Shown in pieces: positions 27,453 through 36,435 of a stretch of DNA of 64,000 nt. This DNA is from Herbiconiux sp. (lineage in GTDB: Bacteria > Actinomycetota > Actinomycetes > Actinomycetales > Microbacteriaceae), in assembly GCF_023264895.1 (NCBI RefSeq), contig NZ_JAHFUY010000020.1, forward strand, positions 20,688 through 84,687, given 5' to 3'. The notes beneath the pieces are model-generated. The model saw nothing but the letters and a program-made list of their open reading frames with translations, was not told the origin of the DNA and did not search any database. The translations under genes were made by a program, and so were the position numbers. Numbering within the stretch: position 1 is the stretch's first letter; each line of letters opens with the position of its first letter.

Positions 27453-27702
27453 GCGCCGCCGCCTCTGCGGCGCACGCTACATGCGGTGCGGGCGTCGGTC
27501 GGCGTCGCTGCGCGGCGCCGACCGGCGACCGTACCGCCTTGGGTCGGCGAGTACGGCCCGCAGCTTTGCGGCTCGCTCCCCACGGTTCCAGGTGATCTTG
27601 GATGCTGCTGGGCCTTGGGTCGTAACCATGAGGGGCCGCCGCGACCGCGCGCGAGCGCGGCCACGACGGCCCATGTCCCCCGCGCCGCAGAGGCGGCGGC
27701 GC
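27453..27702. repeat. Structured intergenic element bounded by a 21-base inverted repeat
   Basis: Fills nearly the whole gap between the convergent trpD and glpK. A 21-base sequence (27453-27473) recurs as its exact reverse complement at 27682-27702. Each copy is itself a hairpin, GCGCCGC-N7-GCGGCGC. Inside lies another perfect nine-base stem, CGGTCGGCG with CGCCGACCG (near 27498-27526), and a GC-rich region around 27640-27662 (CCGCG...CGCGG). It could be a REP/MITE-like element, a bidirectional terminator or a structured RNA. I see no convincing protein; the best frame (minus, 27477-27710, 77 codons) is very Arg-rich and reads through the repeats. Confidence 0.7.
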
Positions 27703-27711
27703 GGCATCAAT

Positions 27712-29226
27712 TCAGCTCACATCTTCGTCTACCCAGTCGAGGGTTTTCGTGACGGCCTTCTTCCAGTTGCGGTAGAGGCGGGCGCGCTCGGCCTCCTCCA
27801 TCTGCGGCTCCCAGCGGGAGTCCTCCTGCCAGTTGGCGCGGAGCTCGTCGAGGTCGGCCCAGTAGCCCACGGCGAGGCCGGCGGCGTAGGCCGCGCCGAG
27901 CGCCGTGGTCTCGGCCACGACGGGGCGCACGACGGGCACGTCGAGGATGTCGGCCTGGAACTGCATGAGCAGGTTGTTGGCGATCATGCCGCCGTCGACC
28001 TTGAGCTCGGTGAGCGGCACCCCGGAGTCGGCGTTCACCGCGTCGAGCACCTCCTTGGTCTGGAAGGCGGTGGCCTCGAGTGCCGCGCGGGCGATGTGGC
28101 CCTTGTTCACGTAGCGGGTGAGGCCCACGAGCGCGCCACGGGCATCCGCTCGCCAGTAGGGGGCGAAGAGTCCGGAGAAGGCGGGCACGAAGTAGGCGCC
28201 GCCGTTGTCGTCGACGGTCTTCGCGAGCTCCTCGATCTCGGGGGCGGAGGAGATGATGCCGAGGTTGTCTCGAAGCCACTGCACGAGCGATCCGGTGACC
28301 GCGATCGAGCCCTCGAGCGCGTAGTGCGGGGCCTCGTCGCCGAGCTTGTAGCCGAGGGTGGTGAGGAGCCCGTTCTGGGACTTCACGATCTCGGTGCCCG
28401 TGTTGAAGATGAGGAAGTTGCCGGTGCCGTATGTGTTCTTGGCCTCACCCGCGTCGAACGCGGCCTGACCGAAGGTGGCGGCCTGCTGGTCGCCGAGGAT
28501 GCCCGCCACGGGGACCTCCCGGAGGAGCGACGACGTGTGCACGGTGCCGTAGACCTCGGAGGAGGACTTGATCTCGGGCAGCATCGACTTGGGCACACCG
28601 AAGACCTCGAGGATGTCGTCGCGCCACTCGAGCGTCTCGAGATCCATGAAGAGGGTGCGCGACGCGTTCGTGACGTCGGTGATGTGCACGCCGCCGTCGA
28701 CGCCTCCGGTGAGGTTCCAGGTGACCCAGCTGTCGGTGGTGCCGAACAGCAGGTCGCCGGCCTCGGCCTTCTCGCGCGCACCCTCGACGTTCTCGAGGAT
28801 CCAGACGATCTTCGTGCCCGAGAAGTAGGTGGAGAGGGGCAGGCCCACGATGTCCTTGAACCGCTCGGCACCGCCGTCGGCGGAGAAGCGGTCGACGATC
28901 TCCTGCGTGCGGGTGTCCTGCCAGACGATCGCGTTGTAGACGGCCTCGCCGGTGTTCCTGTCCCACACCACCGCGGTCTCGCGCTGGTTGGTGATGCCCA
29001 CGGCCTTCACGTTGTGGCGCGTGATGTTGGCCTTCGAGAGGGCCTGGCCGATGACCTCGCGGGTGTTGTCCCAGATCTCCTTGGGATCGTGCTCGACCCA
29101 GCCGGCCTTCGGGAAGATCTGCTTGTGCTCGAGTTGACCGGTGGAGACGATCGAGCCGGAGTGATCGAAGACGATCGCCCTGGTGCTGGTCGTGCCCTGG
29201 TCGATCGCGATGATGTAGTCCGACAT
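27712..29226 (-). CDS. glpK: Glycerol kinase
   Basis: 504 residues, full length. It phosphorylates glycerol to glycerol-3-phosphate. The FGGY-family nucleotide loop DQGTTSTR (residues 9-16), the GITNQRET motif, the substrate loop [11 protein letters not shown] and the second signature [26 protein letters not shown] are all present. The ATG at 29226 has AAAGGAG six bases upstream. glpF lies 77 bases upstream on the same strand, so uptake and phosphorylation are co-transcribed. The 3' end abuts the structured element shared with trpD. Confidence 0.97.
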   Translation of the reverse strand: MSDYIIAIDQGTTSTRAIVFDHSGSIVSTGQLEHKQIFPKAGWVEHDPKEIWDNTREVIGQALSKANITRHNVKAVGITNQRETAVVWDRNTGEAVYNAIVWQDTRTQEIVDRFSADGGAERFKDIVGLPLSTYFSGTKIVWILENVEGAREKAEAGDLLFGTTDSWVTWNLTGGVDGGVHITDVTNASRTLFMDLETLEWRDDILEVFGVPKSMLPEIKSSSEVYGTVHTSSLLREVPVAGILGDQQAATFGQAAFDAGEAKNTYGTGNFLIFNTGTEIVKSQNGLLTTLGYKLGDEAPHYALEGSIAVTGSLVQWLRDNLGIISSAPEIEELAKTVDDNGGAYFVPAFSGLFAPYWRADARGALVGLTRYVNKGHIARAALEATAFQTKEVLDAVNADSGVPLTELKVDGGMIANNLLMQFQADILDVPVVRPVVAETTALGAAYAAGLAVGYWADLDELRANWQEDSRWEPQMEEAERARLYRNWKKAVTKTLDWVDEDVS

Positions 29227-29303
29227 GACAAACTCCTTTGTTCTCAGGTGGCCGGGACAGGGAGAGGGCCGGTCCACATCGTCGTGGACCGGCCCTCGAG
29301 GTG

Positions 29304-30074
29304 CTAGGTGAGGATGGGGAGGAGGGGGATGGCGGCGAGCCCGGCGAGGACACCACCGATGATGGGGCCGACGACCGGCACCCAGGAGTACGACCAGTCG
29401 GAGGATCCCTTGCCCTTGATCGGCAGCAGCGCGTGCGCGATGCGCGGGCCGAGGTCACGAGCCGGGTTGATCGCGTACCCGGTCGGGCCACCGAGGGACG
29501 CGCCGATGCCGATCACGAGGAGGGCGACGGGCAGAGCGCCGAGGGCCGCGAGACCACCGTCTCCCTGGCGGCCGCCGCCGAAGCCGATCACGACGAACAC
29601 GAGCACGAAGGTGCCGATGATCTCCGTCACGAGGTTCCAGCCGTAGGAACGGATGGCCGGGCCGGTGGAGAACACGCCGAGCTTGTTCGCCGCCTCGGGC
29701 TCCGCGTCGAAGTGCTGCTTGTAGGCGAGCCACACGAAGACGGCACCGATGATCGCACCGATCAGCTGCGCACCGATGTAGGCGAGCACCGACAGGGCGT
29801 TCACGTCGACCGCGGTGGCCTCCGATCCGAACGAGGTGGCGCCGTTGGCGAGGAGGCCGAGAGTGACCGCCGGGTTGAGGTGCGCACCGGAGGCGTAGGA
29901 GACGATGACGCCGGCGAAGACCGCGAGGCCCCAGCCGATGTTGACCATCAGGAAGCCGCCGTTGAAGCCCTTGGTGCGGATGAGCGCCACGTTCGCGACG
30001 ACGCCGCAGCCGAGGAGCACGAGCATGGCCGTGCCCACGAGTTCCGAGAGGAAATCGATACCGAGATTGTCCAC
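29304..30074 (-). CDS. glpF: Glycerol uptake facilitator (aquaglyceroporin)
   Basis: 256 residues, six membrane helices and the two pore motifs NPAVTLG (Asn67) and NPARDLGPR (Asn203). The Asp after the second NPAR and the surrounding sequence mark the glycerol-conducting GlpF branch rather than a water-only aquaporin. The GTG at 30074 has AAGGAAGG five bases upstream. It diverges from dhaKLM across 174 bases that must hold both promoters, so glycerol and dihydroxyacetone use are probably co-controlled. Confidence 0.93.
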   Translation of the reverse strand: MDNLGIDFLSELVGTAMLVLLGCGVVANVALIRTKGFNGGFLMVNIGWGLAVFAGVIVSYASGAHLNPAVTLGLLANGATSFGSEATAVDVNALSVLAYIGAQLIGAIIGAVFVWLAYKQHFDAEPEAANKLGVFSTGPAIRSYGWNLVTEIIGTFVLVFVVIGFGGGRQGDGGLAALGALPVALLVIGIGASLGGPTGYAINPARDLGPRIAHALLPIKGKGSSDWSYSWVPVVGPIIGGVLAGLAAIPLLPILT

Positions 30075-30248
30075 GTTGACCTTCCTTCGCACTGACTGGC
30101 CGCGAGTGCGGCCCCCGAGGTGATCGGGTACTTCACAATATCCCCAGCGTCTTGCCAGGTATACGGCGAAACGGCGTAGATTTGCACCGGATGGCCAACC
30201 ACTGGCTCCCGTCGCGGGCGACGAACGTCCGATCGGAGGGAATTTTCA

Positions 30249-31250
<1,002 letters not shown>

Positions 31251-31260
31251 GGTCGATCGG

Positions 31261-31926
31261 ATGACACTGGGCATCGACTGGACGACCGACTGGATCCGGC
31301 GGAGCGCCGCCGTCGTCTCGGAGCATCGGGGTGAGCTCATCACCCTCGACCGCGAGATCGGCGACGGAGACCACGGCGAGAACCTGGACCGCGGCTTCAC
31401 CGCCGTGCTCGCGAAGCTCGACGACCTGCCGGCCGACGCGTCGCCAGGTGACGCGCTCAAGCTCGTGGCGACGACGCTGATCTCCACGGTGGGCGGGGCC
31501 TCGGGCCCGCTCCTCGGCACGGCTTACCTCAAGGCCGCCGGGGCCGTGGGGCAGGAGAAGGAGCTCGACGGTGCGGCGCTCGTCGCGCTCCTGACCGCGG
31601 CCCGTGACGGTGTGGTGCTGCGCGGCAAGGCGGAGAGCGGCGACAAGACGATGATCGACGCCTGGACACCGGCTGTCGACGCGGCCTCCGCGGCTGCGGC
31701 CGACGGCCAGGACGAGGTCGCCATCCTCGAGGCCGCGGCCGCCGCCGCCGAGCAGGGTGCCGCGGCGACCGAGCCGCTCGTGGCGCGCAAGGGTCGCGCG
31801 AGTTATCTGGGGGAGCGGGCCATCGGGCACCGCGATCCGGGTGCCCAATCGTCGTCGCTGCTGCTGCGGGCGGCTGCGGTTGCCGCGGCAGGCACTTCGC
31901 CGGCATCCCCCTCGGCAGGGCAGTGA
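31261..31926 (+). CDS. dhaL: Dihydroxyacetone kinase subunit DhaL
   Basis: 221 residues. All-helical ADP-binding subunit with the magnesium-binding aspartates Asp30, Asp35 and Asp37 in LDREIGDGDHGENLDRGF, the GGASGPLLGTAYLKAA loop and the DKTMIDAWTPAVDA helix. It carries ADP permanently as a coenzyme and passes phosphate from DhaM to the DhaK-bound substrate. Its stop is one base before the dhaM GTG. A Ser/Ala-rich tail follows the core and is not conserved. Confidence 0.95.
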   Translation: MTLGIDWTTDWIRRSAAVVSEHRGELITLDREIGDGDHGENLDRGFTAVLAKLDDLPADASPGDALKLVATTLISTVGGASGPLLGTAYLKAAGAVGQEKELDGAALVALLTAARDGVVLRGKAESGDKTMIDAWTPAVDAASAAAADGQDEVAILEAAAAAAEQGAAATEPLVARKGRASYLGERAIGHRDPGAQSSSLLLRAAAVAAAGTSPASPSAGQ

Positions 31927-31927
31927 C

Positions 31928-32671
31928 GTGAGCGGCACTCCCGGCAAGGTCGGCGTCGTCTTCGTCTCGCACAGCTCCAAGATCGCGGAGGGGCTCGTCG
32001 AGCTCGCCGCGCAGATGGCGCAGGGCACCACGCTCGTGGCCGCCGGCGGCACCGACGACGGGGGCATCGGGACGAGCTTCGACAAGGCCGGGCAGGCGAT
32101 CGCCGAAGCCGACTCCGGCGAGGGCGTGGCCGTGCTCTGCGACCTCGGGTCGGCGATCCTGACCGCGGAGACGGCCCTCGACTTCCTCGACGACGATGTG
32201 CGGGACCGCGTGCGGATCGTGGATGCTCCGCTCGTGGAGGGCGGGGTCGCTGCGGCCGTGGCCGCCGAGTCGGGCGCCCCGCTCGCGGAGGTCGTGGCGG
32301 CGGGGCGGAGCGCGGCGAGCGGCGGGGACGAGACCACTTCGGTCGATGATCCGGCTGCGGCGCCGGCCGCTGGTGCGCCGGCGACGGGCGCTGCGGCATC
32401 CGGTGACCGTCAGGTCGGCTACTCGCGCACGGTGACGATCGTGAACCGCGACGGCCTGCACGCGCGCCCGGCCGCCGAATTCGTGAAGCTCGCGGGAACC
32501 TTCGACGTCAAGGCGACCGTGAACGGCAAGGACGCCAAGAGCCTGCTCGGCATCATGGCGCTCGGTCTCACGAAGGGCGCCTCCGTGGAGGTCGCGAGCG
32601 CCGATCCGGCGGGACGCGAGGCGGTCGACGCTCTCGCCGATCTCATCGAGACCGGCTTCGGAGAGGCGTGA
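31928..32671 (+). CDS. dhaM: PTS-dependent dihydroxyacetone kinase phosphotransferase DhaM (EIIA-HPr fusion)
   Basis: 247 residues. An EIIA-mannose-type domain (residues about 5-125) carries the phosphorylatable His15 (VFVSHSSKIAEG). It is joined through an Ala/Gly/Pro-rich linker (about 125-160) to an HPr domain with His178 in GLHARPAAEFVKLAG. There is no Enzyme I-like domain, unlike E. coli DhaM, so phosphate must come from a separate EI. The presence of HPr may let this protein also serve other PTS routes. The GTG start sits one base after the dhaL stop. Confidence 0.95.
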   Translation: MSGTPGKVGVVFVSHSSKIAEGLVELAAQMAQGTTLVAAGGTDDGGIGTSFDKAGQAIAEADSGEGVAVLCDLGSAILTAETALDFLDDDVRDRVRIVDAPLVEGGVAAAVAAESGAPLAEVVAAGRSAASGGDETTSVDDPAAAPAAGAPATGAAASGDRQVGYSRTVTIVNRDGLHARPAAEFVKLAGTFDVKATVNGKDAKSLLGIMALGLTKGASVEVASADPAGREAVDALADLIETGFGEA

Positions 32672-32700
32672 CGTGCGCCGATTCCGTGAGAAAATCGAGG

Positions 32701-32727
32701 ACCGGGGTTTCGCACCGCGACCCCGGT
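32701..32727 (+). other. Hairpin between dhaM and the zinc-ribbon gene
   Basis: Perfect eight-base inverted repeat ACCGGGGT (32701-32708) and ACCCCGGT (32720-32727) between the dhaM stop and the next start. There is no T-tract. It may end the dha transcript or sit in the leader of the downstream gene. Confidence 0.4.
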
Positions 32728-32750
32728 GATCGAGAGGAACACAGAACAAC

Positions 32751-33125
32751 ATGGCTAGCAGCGCAACGAAATGCCCCGTCTGCGGGAAGTCGGTCGCCGT
32801 CGGCCTCGTCTCCCAGACGATGATCCAGCACGAGGACAAGCACGGGGCTCGATGCAAGGGCACCGGCAAGCCGCCCGTCGTGTCGGCCCGGGCCGCCGCC
32901 GCGGCCGCCTCCGGAACCGCCGGTTCGTCGGCGACGCGGTCGACCAGGAAGCCCTCCACGAGCCCCGCCGCCAAGGGCGGCGTCACCGTGCGTCGCGTGG
33001 AGGTCGACCCCGAGGCGCTCCGCGAGCGCCAGGAGCGCTCGGAGCGACTGCGACAGGAACGCGCCGAGGCGGCGCGCGAGCGCAACGAGATCCACGTCTC
33101 GTACTTCGACGAGCCCCGGCACTGA
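32751..33125 (+). CDS. Small protein with N-terminal zinc-ribbon-like motif and basic coiled-coil tail
   Basis: 124 residues, family not recognised. The N-terminus CPVCGKSVAVGLVSQTMIQ then HEDKHGARCKG offers CX2C plus His and Cys for one zinc site. A low-complexity Ala/Ser/Thr/Lys linker follows (about 45-80). The last third (EALRERQERSERLRQERAEAARERNE) should form a charged helix or coiled coil, ending VSYFDEPRH. The layout suggests a nucleic-acid or protein adaptor, but that is inference. GAGAGGAAC precedes the ATG. The hairpin at 32701-32727 separates it from dhaM. Confidence 0.65.
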   Translation: MASSATKCPVCGKSVAVGLVSQTMIQHEDKHGARCKGTGKPPVVSARAAAAAASGTAGSSATRSTRKPSTSPAAKGGVTVRRVEVDPEALRERQERSERLRQERAEAARERNEIHVSYFDEPRH

Positions 33126-33190
33126 TCCGGGCCCAGCACGACCCCCAGTGCTGACGCAGGCGCTCGGGGAGTTCGAGGAGAGGTGGGGCG

Positions 33191-33565
33191 ATGCCCGAGC
33201 AGGCTGCCGAATCGGTCGAGGAGTACATCGCCTCGTTCCCGCCCGAGGTCGCGACACGGCTCGAGGAGCTCCGCGCCCTCGTGCGCGGAGCTCTCCCGGG
33301 TGCGGAGGAGTCGATCAGCTACGGCATGCCAACCTACTCCTACGACGGCCGGCACCTCACCTTCTTCGCGGGCTGGAAGGCGCATCTCGCCCTCTACGCC
33401 GTCTACTCCTTCGCCGGCGACGACCCCGCCCTGGAGGCGGAGATCGCTCCCTTCCGGTCGGGCAAGGACACCCTGAAGCTGCCGGTGAAGAACGAGCTGC
33501 CCAGCGGGCTCATCACGCGTGTCGTGGCAGGACTCCTGGCGAAGCGGAACTCACCTCGGGCGTGA
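33191..33565 (+). CDS. DUF1801 domain-containing protein (YdhG/iron-chaperone-like)
   Basis: 124 residues of the DUF1801 fold: VEEYIASFPPEVATRLEELRALVRGALPGAEESISYGMPTYSYDG, then KAHLALYAVYSFAGDD and the C-terminal FRSGKDTLKLPVKNELPSGLITRVV. Closer to the classical YdhG group than the copy at 12135. Function is unproven. GGAG precedes the ATG. Its stop overlaps the GTG of the next gene by four bases, so the two are coupled. Confidence 0.85.
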   Translation: MPEQAAESVEEYIASFPPEVATRLEELRALVRGALPGAEESISYGMPTYSYDGRHLTFFAGWKAHLALYAVYSFAGDDPALEAEIAPFRSGKDTLKLPVKNELPSGLITRVVAGLLAKRNSPRA

Positions 33566-34317
33566 AGCGGCGCTCCGACGGCCGGGTCGATCCGCCGTAC
33601 TTCGATTCGGTGCGGGCCCGGCGGGACGCCCGCCTCGCTGCGGCGACCGCGCCCGAGGAGCTGCGGGGCTTCGTCGACCCCTTCCTCGACGGCGGGGCCG
33701 CCGCGCTGGCGGTGCTGCAGCGGTTCCCGGATGCGTCGGTGACGCTCGCGAGCACCGACGAGGAGCTCGTGACCACCTGGGAGGCCGTCCGCGACGAGCC
33801 CGCCGCGGTCATCCGGTCGACGCGCAGGCTCCTCGAGGGGCACGGGGCCGCGCAGTTCGCGGCGGTCCGCGCGGATGCCTCGTTGGTGGGCGCCGAGCGG
33901 GCGGCGCGCTTCATCTACCTGCGTGGTGCGGCGGCTCCGGATGCGCGGGGCCGGCCGCCCGTCGATGTCGCCTCGGCGACGATGGGCCGAGGCGACGTCG
34001 TCTTCGACGAGTCCAATCTGCGGGCGGTCTCGGAGCTCATCGCCCGCTCGGACGTGGCCTTCGAGCGGTCGTCGCCGTTCGCGCTCCTGCCGCGAGTGCA
34101 GGAGGAGGACCTCGTCTACCTCGACGCGGATTCGGCGGGAGCCGTGTCGGCGGGGTCGCGGGAACTGCGCGGACTCGTGGGTGCGGTCACCGCGCGGGGC
34201 GGGCACGTGCTGGCCACCGCGGAGCTCGCGGGGCTCACCGCCGTGGCCGACGGGCTCTGGGGGAGCGGCAACCTGCGGCGCGCGCTCGCCCGTGAGTCCG
34301 CCGAGGGCCGGCCGTAG
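33562..34317 (+). CDS. D12-class DNA adenine methylase homologue lacking the catalytic DPPY motif
   Basis: 251 residues that track the Dam/D12 methyltransferase layout. FVDPFLDGGAAAL (37-49) matches the AdoMet motif usually written F-x-E-P-F-x-G-G-G-A. EELVTTWEAVRDEPAAVI matches the NPELVNLYRAL region. AARFIYLRG (115-122) matches ARFLYLN, and ELIARSDV...EEDLVYLDADS matches the block ending in DPPY. The catalytic DPPY is replaced by DADS at residues 188-191, so methylation activity is unlikely. It may be a decayed gene, a DNA-binding relic or a repurposed protein. GTG start coupled to DUF1801. Confidence 0.6.
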   Translation: MKRRSDGRVDPPYFDSVRARRDARLAAATAPEELRGFVDPFLDGGAAALAVLQRFPDASVTLASTDEELVTTWEAVRDEPAAVIRSTRRLLEGHGAAQFAAVRADASLVGAERAARFIYLRGAAAPDARGRPPVDVASATMGRGDVVFDESNLRAVSELIARSDVAFERSSPFALLPRVQEEDLVYLDADSAGAVSAGSRELRGLVGAVTARGGHVLATAELAGLTAVADGLWGSGNLRRALARESAEGRP

Positions 34318-34367
34318 GAGCACACTGCCCTGTTGCCCGCCTGAGGCGGCAGTGCCAGGGTGGCGGC

Positions 34368-34946
34368 ATGCAGATCGAGGTGCGGCCCGCAACCGTCTTC
34401 GCCGACGTCGCGACGATGGTCGGGCCCAAGCGCCCCGACGCGAACGTGTGCTGGTGCCTCAGCTACCGCATCCCGTCGAAGCAGAATCAGGCGCTCGTCG
34501 GTGTCCAGCGGGGTGCGCTCGTGAGGCAGCTTGTCGAGGAGGATCCGCCGCCCGGCGTGCTGGCCTACGACGGTGAAGAGGTGGTCGGCTGGGCGGGCGT
34601 GCATCCGAGGGCCGACACGACGTTCGCGCGCAACCGCCGCATACCCTCGCTCGACGAGCGGGTGGTGTGGTCGGTGTGGTGCCTGCGGGTGCGGCCCGGT
34701 CATCGCGGTGCGGGCATCTCGCATCCGCTGCTCGCCGGGGCCGCCGCCTTCGCGTTCGAGCGGGGAGCCGAGGTCGTGGAGGGGTATCCGGTCGACAACC
34801 GCGGCGAGAAGGTCGACCTCACCATGGCGTACGTGGGGACGCGCGCGCTGTTCGAGGCGGCCGGCTTCACCAAGGCGGCCGACACGACGTCGCTGCTCAA
34901 CGGGTTCCCCAGGGTGGTCATGCGCCTGGAGAGGCCCACCCGCTGA
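34368..34946 (+). CDS. GNAT-family N-acetyltransferase
   Basis: 192 residues with the GNAT acetyl-CoA site VVWSVWCLRVRPGHRGAGISHPLLAGAAAFAFERGA (motif A: V-x-P-x-x-R/H-x-G-x-G/A) and the C-terminal region YVGTRALFEAAGFTKAAD. The N-terminus contains ANVCWCLSYR, seen in a subgroup of uncharacterised actinobacterial GNATs. The acetyl acceptor is unknown. Starts at ATG 34368 after a short gap from the Dam-like gene. Confidence 0.82.
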   Translation: MQIEVRPATVFADVATMVGPKRPDANVCWCLSYRIPSKQNQALVGVQRGALVRQLVEEDPPPGVLAYDGEEVVGWAGVHPRADTTFARNRRIPSLDERVVWSVWCLRVRPGHRGAGISHPLLAGAAAFAFERGAEVVEGYPVDNRGEKVDLTMAYVGTRALFEAAGFTKAADTTSLLNGFPRVVMRLERPTR

Positions 34947-34990
34947 TTCGGCCCACCGTGGGAGCTAATGGGCTCGCGAGCGAAGTGGGC

Positions 34991-35239
34991 TCAGGCGTGC
35001 TTCGCGCGGCCCGCTATGGACTCGCGGATGGCTTCCTCGTCGACGTCGACCTCGCCCACGTCGTCGGGCCCGCCCTCTCCGGGCAGGGAGATGACCGCCC
35101 CGTCGTCGACCTCCGGGTCGTCGAGGTGGGTCGAGCCGCGCGGGTTCTCCTGCGACTCCGCGGTCTCCTCGTCGCTGGAGGGGCTGTAGGTGACGTCCTT
35201 CTGGACGGTCTCTTCGTCGTTACCGCTCTGAATGGCCAT
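34991..35239 (-). CDS. Small acidic hypothetical protein
   Basis: 82 residues, strongly acidic and probably disordered (MAIQSGNDEETVQKDVTYSP..., then DDPEVDDGAVISLPGEGG and DVDEEAIRESIAGRAKHA). I recognise no domain, but frame-wide acidic composition and an ordinary ATG start argue that it is real. No membrane segment or signal. Function cannot be assigned. Confidence 0.55.
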   Translation of the reverse strand: MAIQSGNDEETVQKDVTYSPSSDEETAESQENPRGSTHLDDPEVDDGAVISLPGEGGPDDVGEVDVDEEAIRESIAGRAKHA

Positions 35240-35312
35240 GGGCTCGACGATACGACGCTCTGCGCGCCCCGCAACCCCCTCACGCGGTCGGCCGTGCTCC
35301 CGTCGGCACGGG

Positions 35313-35654
35313 TCAGTGCTCGTGGGCTCCCGACAGCTTGAAGCCGAGCCGCCCGTGGGCGAAGCCGCCGCCCGCGCGGATGGCGGTGGCCACCCAGGCG
35401 GCCTCGGCGAGCTCCTTCTCGCTCGCGCCTGCCGCGACCGCGCGCTTGCTGTGCGCGTCGATGCAGTACACGCACTGCGTGGTGTTGCTGACCGCCACGG
35501 CGATGAGCTCGCGGTACTTCAGCGGGATCTCTCGCCCGTCCGTTGCGAACACCGAGGCGTCGAACGCCACGAACGAGGCGAGGATGTCGGGCGTCTGCTC
35601 CTTGTACACGCTCGTGTAGCGGGCGTCGTTCTCGCGGTCGTAGTAGTCGGACAC
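35313..35654 (-). CDS. Carboxymuconolactone decarboxylase/AhpD-family protein
   Basis: 113 residues of the CMD fold: YTSVYKEQTPDILASFVAFDASVF, then LKYRELIAVAVSNTTQCVYCIDAHSKRAVAAGASEKELAEAAWVA. The CXXC with a following His (CVYCIDAH) is the AhpD-type redox/peroxidase site, so this is more likely a thiol reductase or peroxidase-like protein than a decarboxylase. The GTG at 35654 has GGAGG four bases upstream. It appears to be a single-gene unit. Confidence 0.88.
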   Translation of the reverse strand: MSDYYDRENDARYTSVYKEQTPDILASFVAFDASVFATDGREIPLKYRELIAVAVSNTTQCVYCIDAHSKRAVAAGASEKELAEAAWVATAIRAGGGFAHGRLGFKLSGAHEH

Positions 35655-35748
35655 GGGGCCTCCAGTTTCGTCGACGAACCCCTCGACGCTACGCACCGCC
35701 GCCCGGCACCACCCACCCACCCGACCGACGACGTAACACTGACCGGAT

Positions 35749-36435
35749 TCAGCGGGGGCGGGGGTCGTGGACGAGGGCCGGGAGGTGCTTGTCGAGGAGG
35801 GTGAGGAGGGCCGCTATCGCGACCGCGACGAGGAGGATGACGGCCGAGTTGCGGAGGGAGTCGGCGAGGCCGATGAGGTCGACGTCGAGGAAGGGGTAGG
35901 GGTACCAGCCGGTGAGAGCTCCGCGCACGAAGGTGAGCACGAGCCAGGCCAGGGGCCAGATGAAGGCGAGGGACATCACCCGCCACGACATGCGCGGCCT
36001 CGGCCCGAAAATGAGCCAACCCAGGAGCGTCGCCCAGGGGGAGATGTAGTGGAAGCCGATCGTGGCGGCGAGGGCCCAGCCGGTCGGGTGCACGAGCCCG
36101 GCGAGCACGAAGTCGTAGACGAGCCCCGTGATGATGATGCCGAGCAGGGCGTCGAGCCTCAGCACGCGCCACAGCCGGCCGTCTCGGCCGATGCTCACGG
36201 CGAGCGCGATCGAGGTGCCGAGCACGAACAGGTTGCTCTGGATGGTGAAGTAGCTGAAGAGGTTGACCAGCCGCTCGCCCAGGCTCTGGCTCGTGGTGGG
36301 CTGGAACGAGTTGACGTCCTGGCCATTGGTGAACACGAGCACGAGCTGGATGACGAGCGCGGTGCCCACCACCACGGCGATGCCGCCGAACCAGATCCGC
36401 GCCGCGCGGGCGCGGGCGCTCGTGAGGGCGGTCAC
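35749..36435 (-). CDS. Pr6Pr family integral membrane protein
   Basis: 228 residues, six membrane helices. Family signatures include FSYFTIQSNLFV near residue 65, LVHPTGWALAATIGFHYISPWATLLGWLIFGP and GWYPYPFLDVD. Pr6Pr proteins are found in plants and bacteria, but no biochemical role is established. The start overlaps the stop of the DUF5996 gene upstream by four bases, suggesting co-expression. Confidence 0.85.
   Translation of the reverse strand: MTALTSARARAARIWFGGIAVVVGTALVIQLVLVFTNGQDVNSFQPTTSQSLGERLVNLFSYFTIQSNLFVLGTSIALAVSIGRDGRLWRVLRLDALLGIIITGLVYDFVLAGLVHPTGWALAATIGFHYISPWATLLGWLIFGPRPRMSWRVMSLAFIWPLAWLVLTFVRGALTGWYPYPFLDVDLIGLADSLRNSAVILLVAVAIAALLTLLDKHLPALVHDPRPR

Noticed and set aside
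27477..27710. 77-codon minus-strand frame in the trpD-glpK gap
   Set aside because: Reads straight through the inverted repeat, is very Arg-rich and has no ribosome site; more likely a by-product of a structured element.
30075..30248. Possible GlpR/DhaR operator between glpF and dhaK
   Set aside because: I saw short AT-rich patches but no inverted repeat long enough to name.
34991..35341. Plus-strand frames opposite the small acidic protein
   Set aside because: The minus-strand frame has consistent acidic composition and a normal start; the plus-strand ones are mixed-composition shadows.
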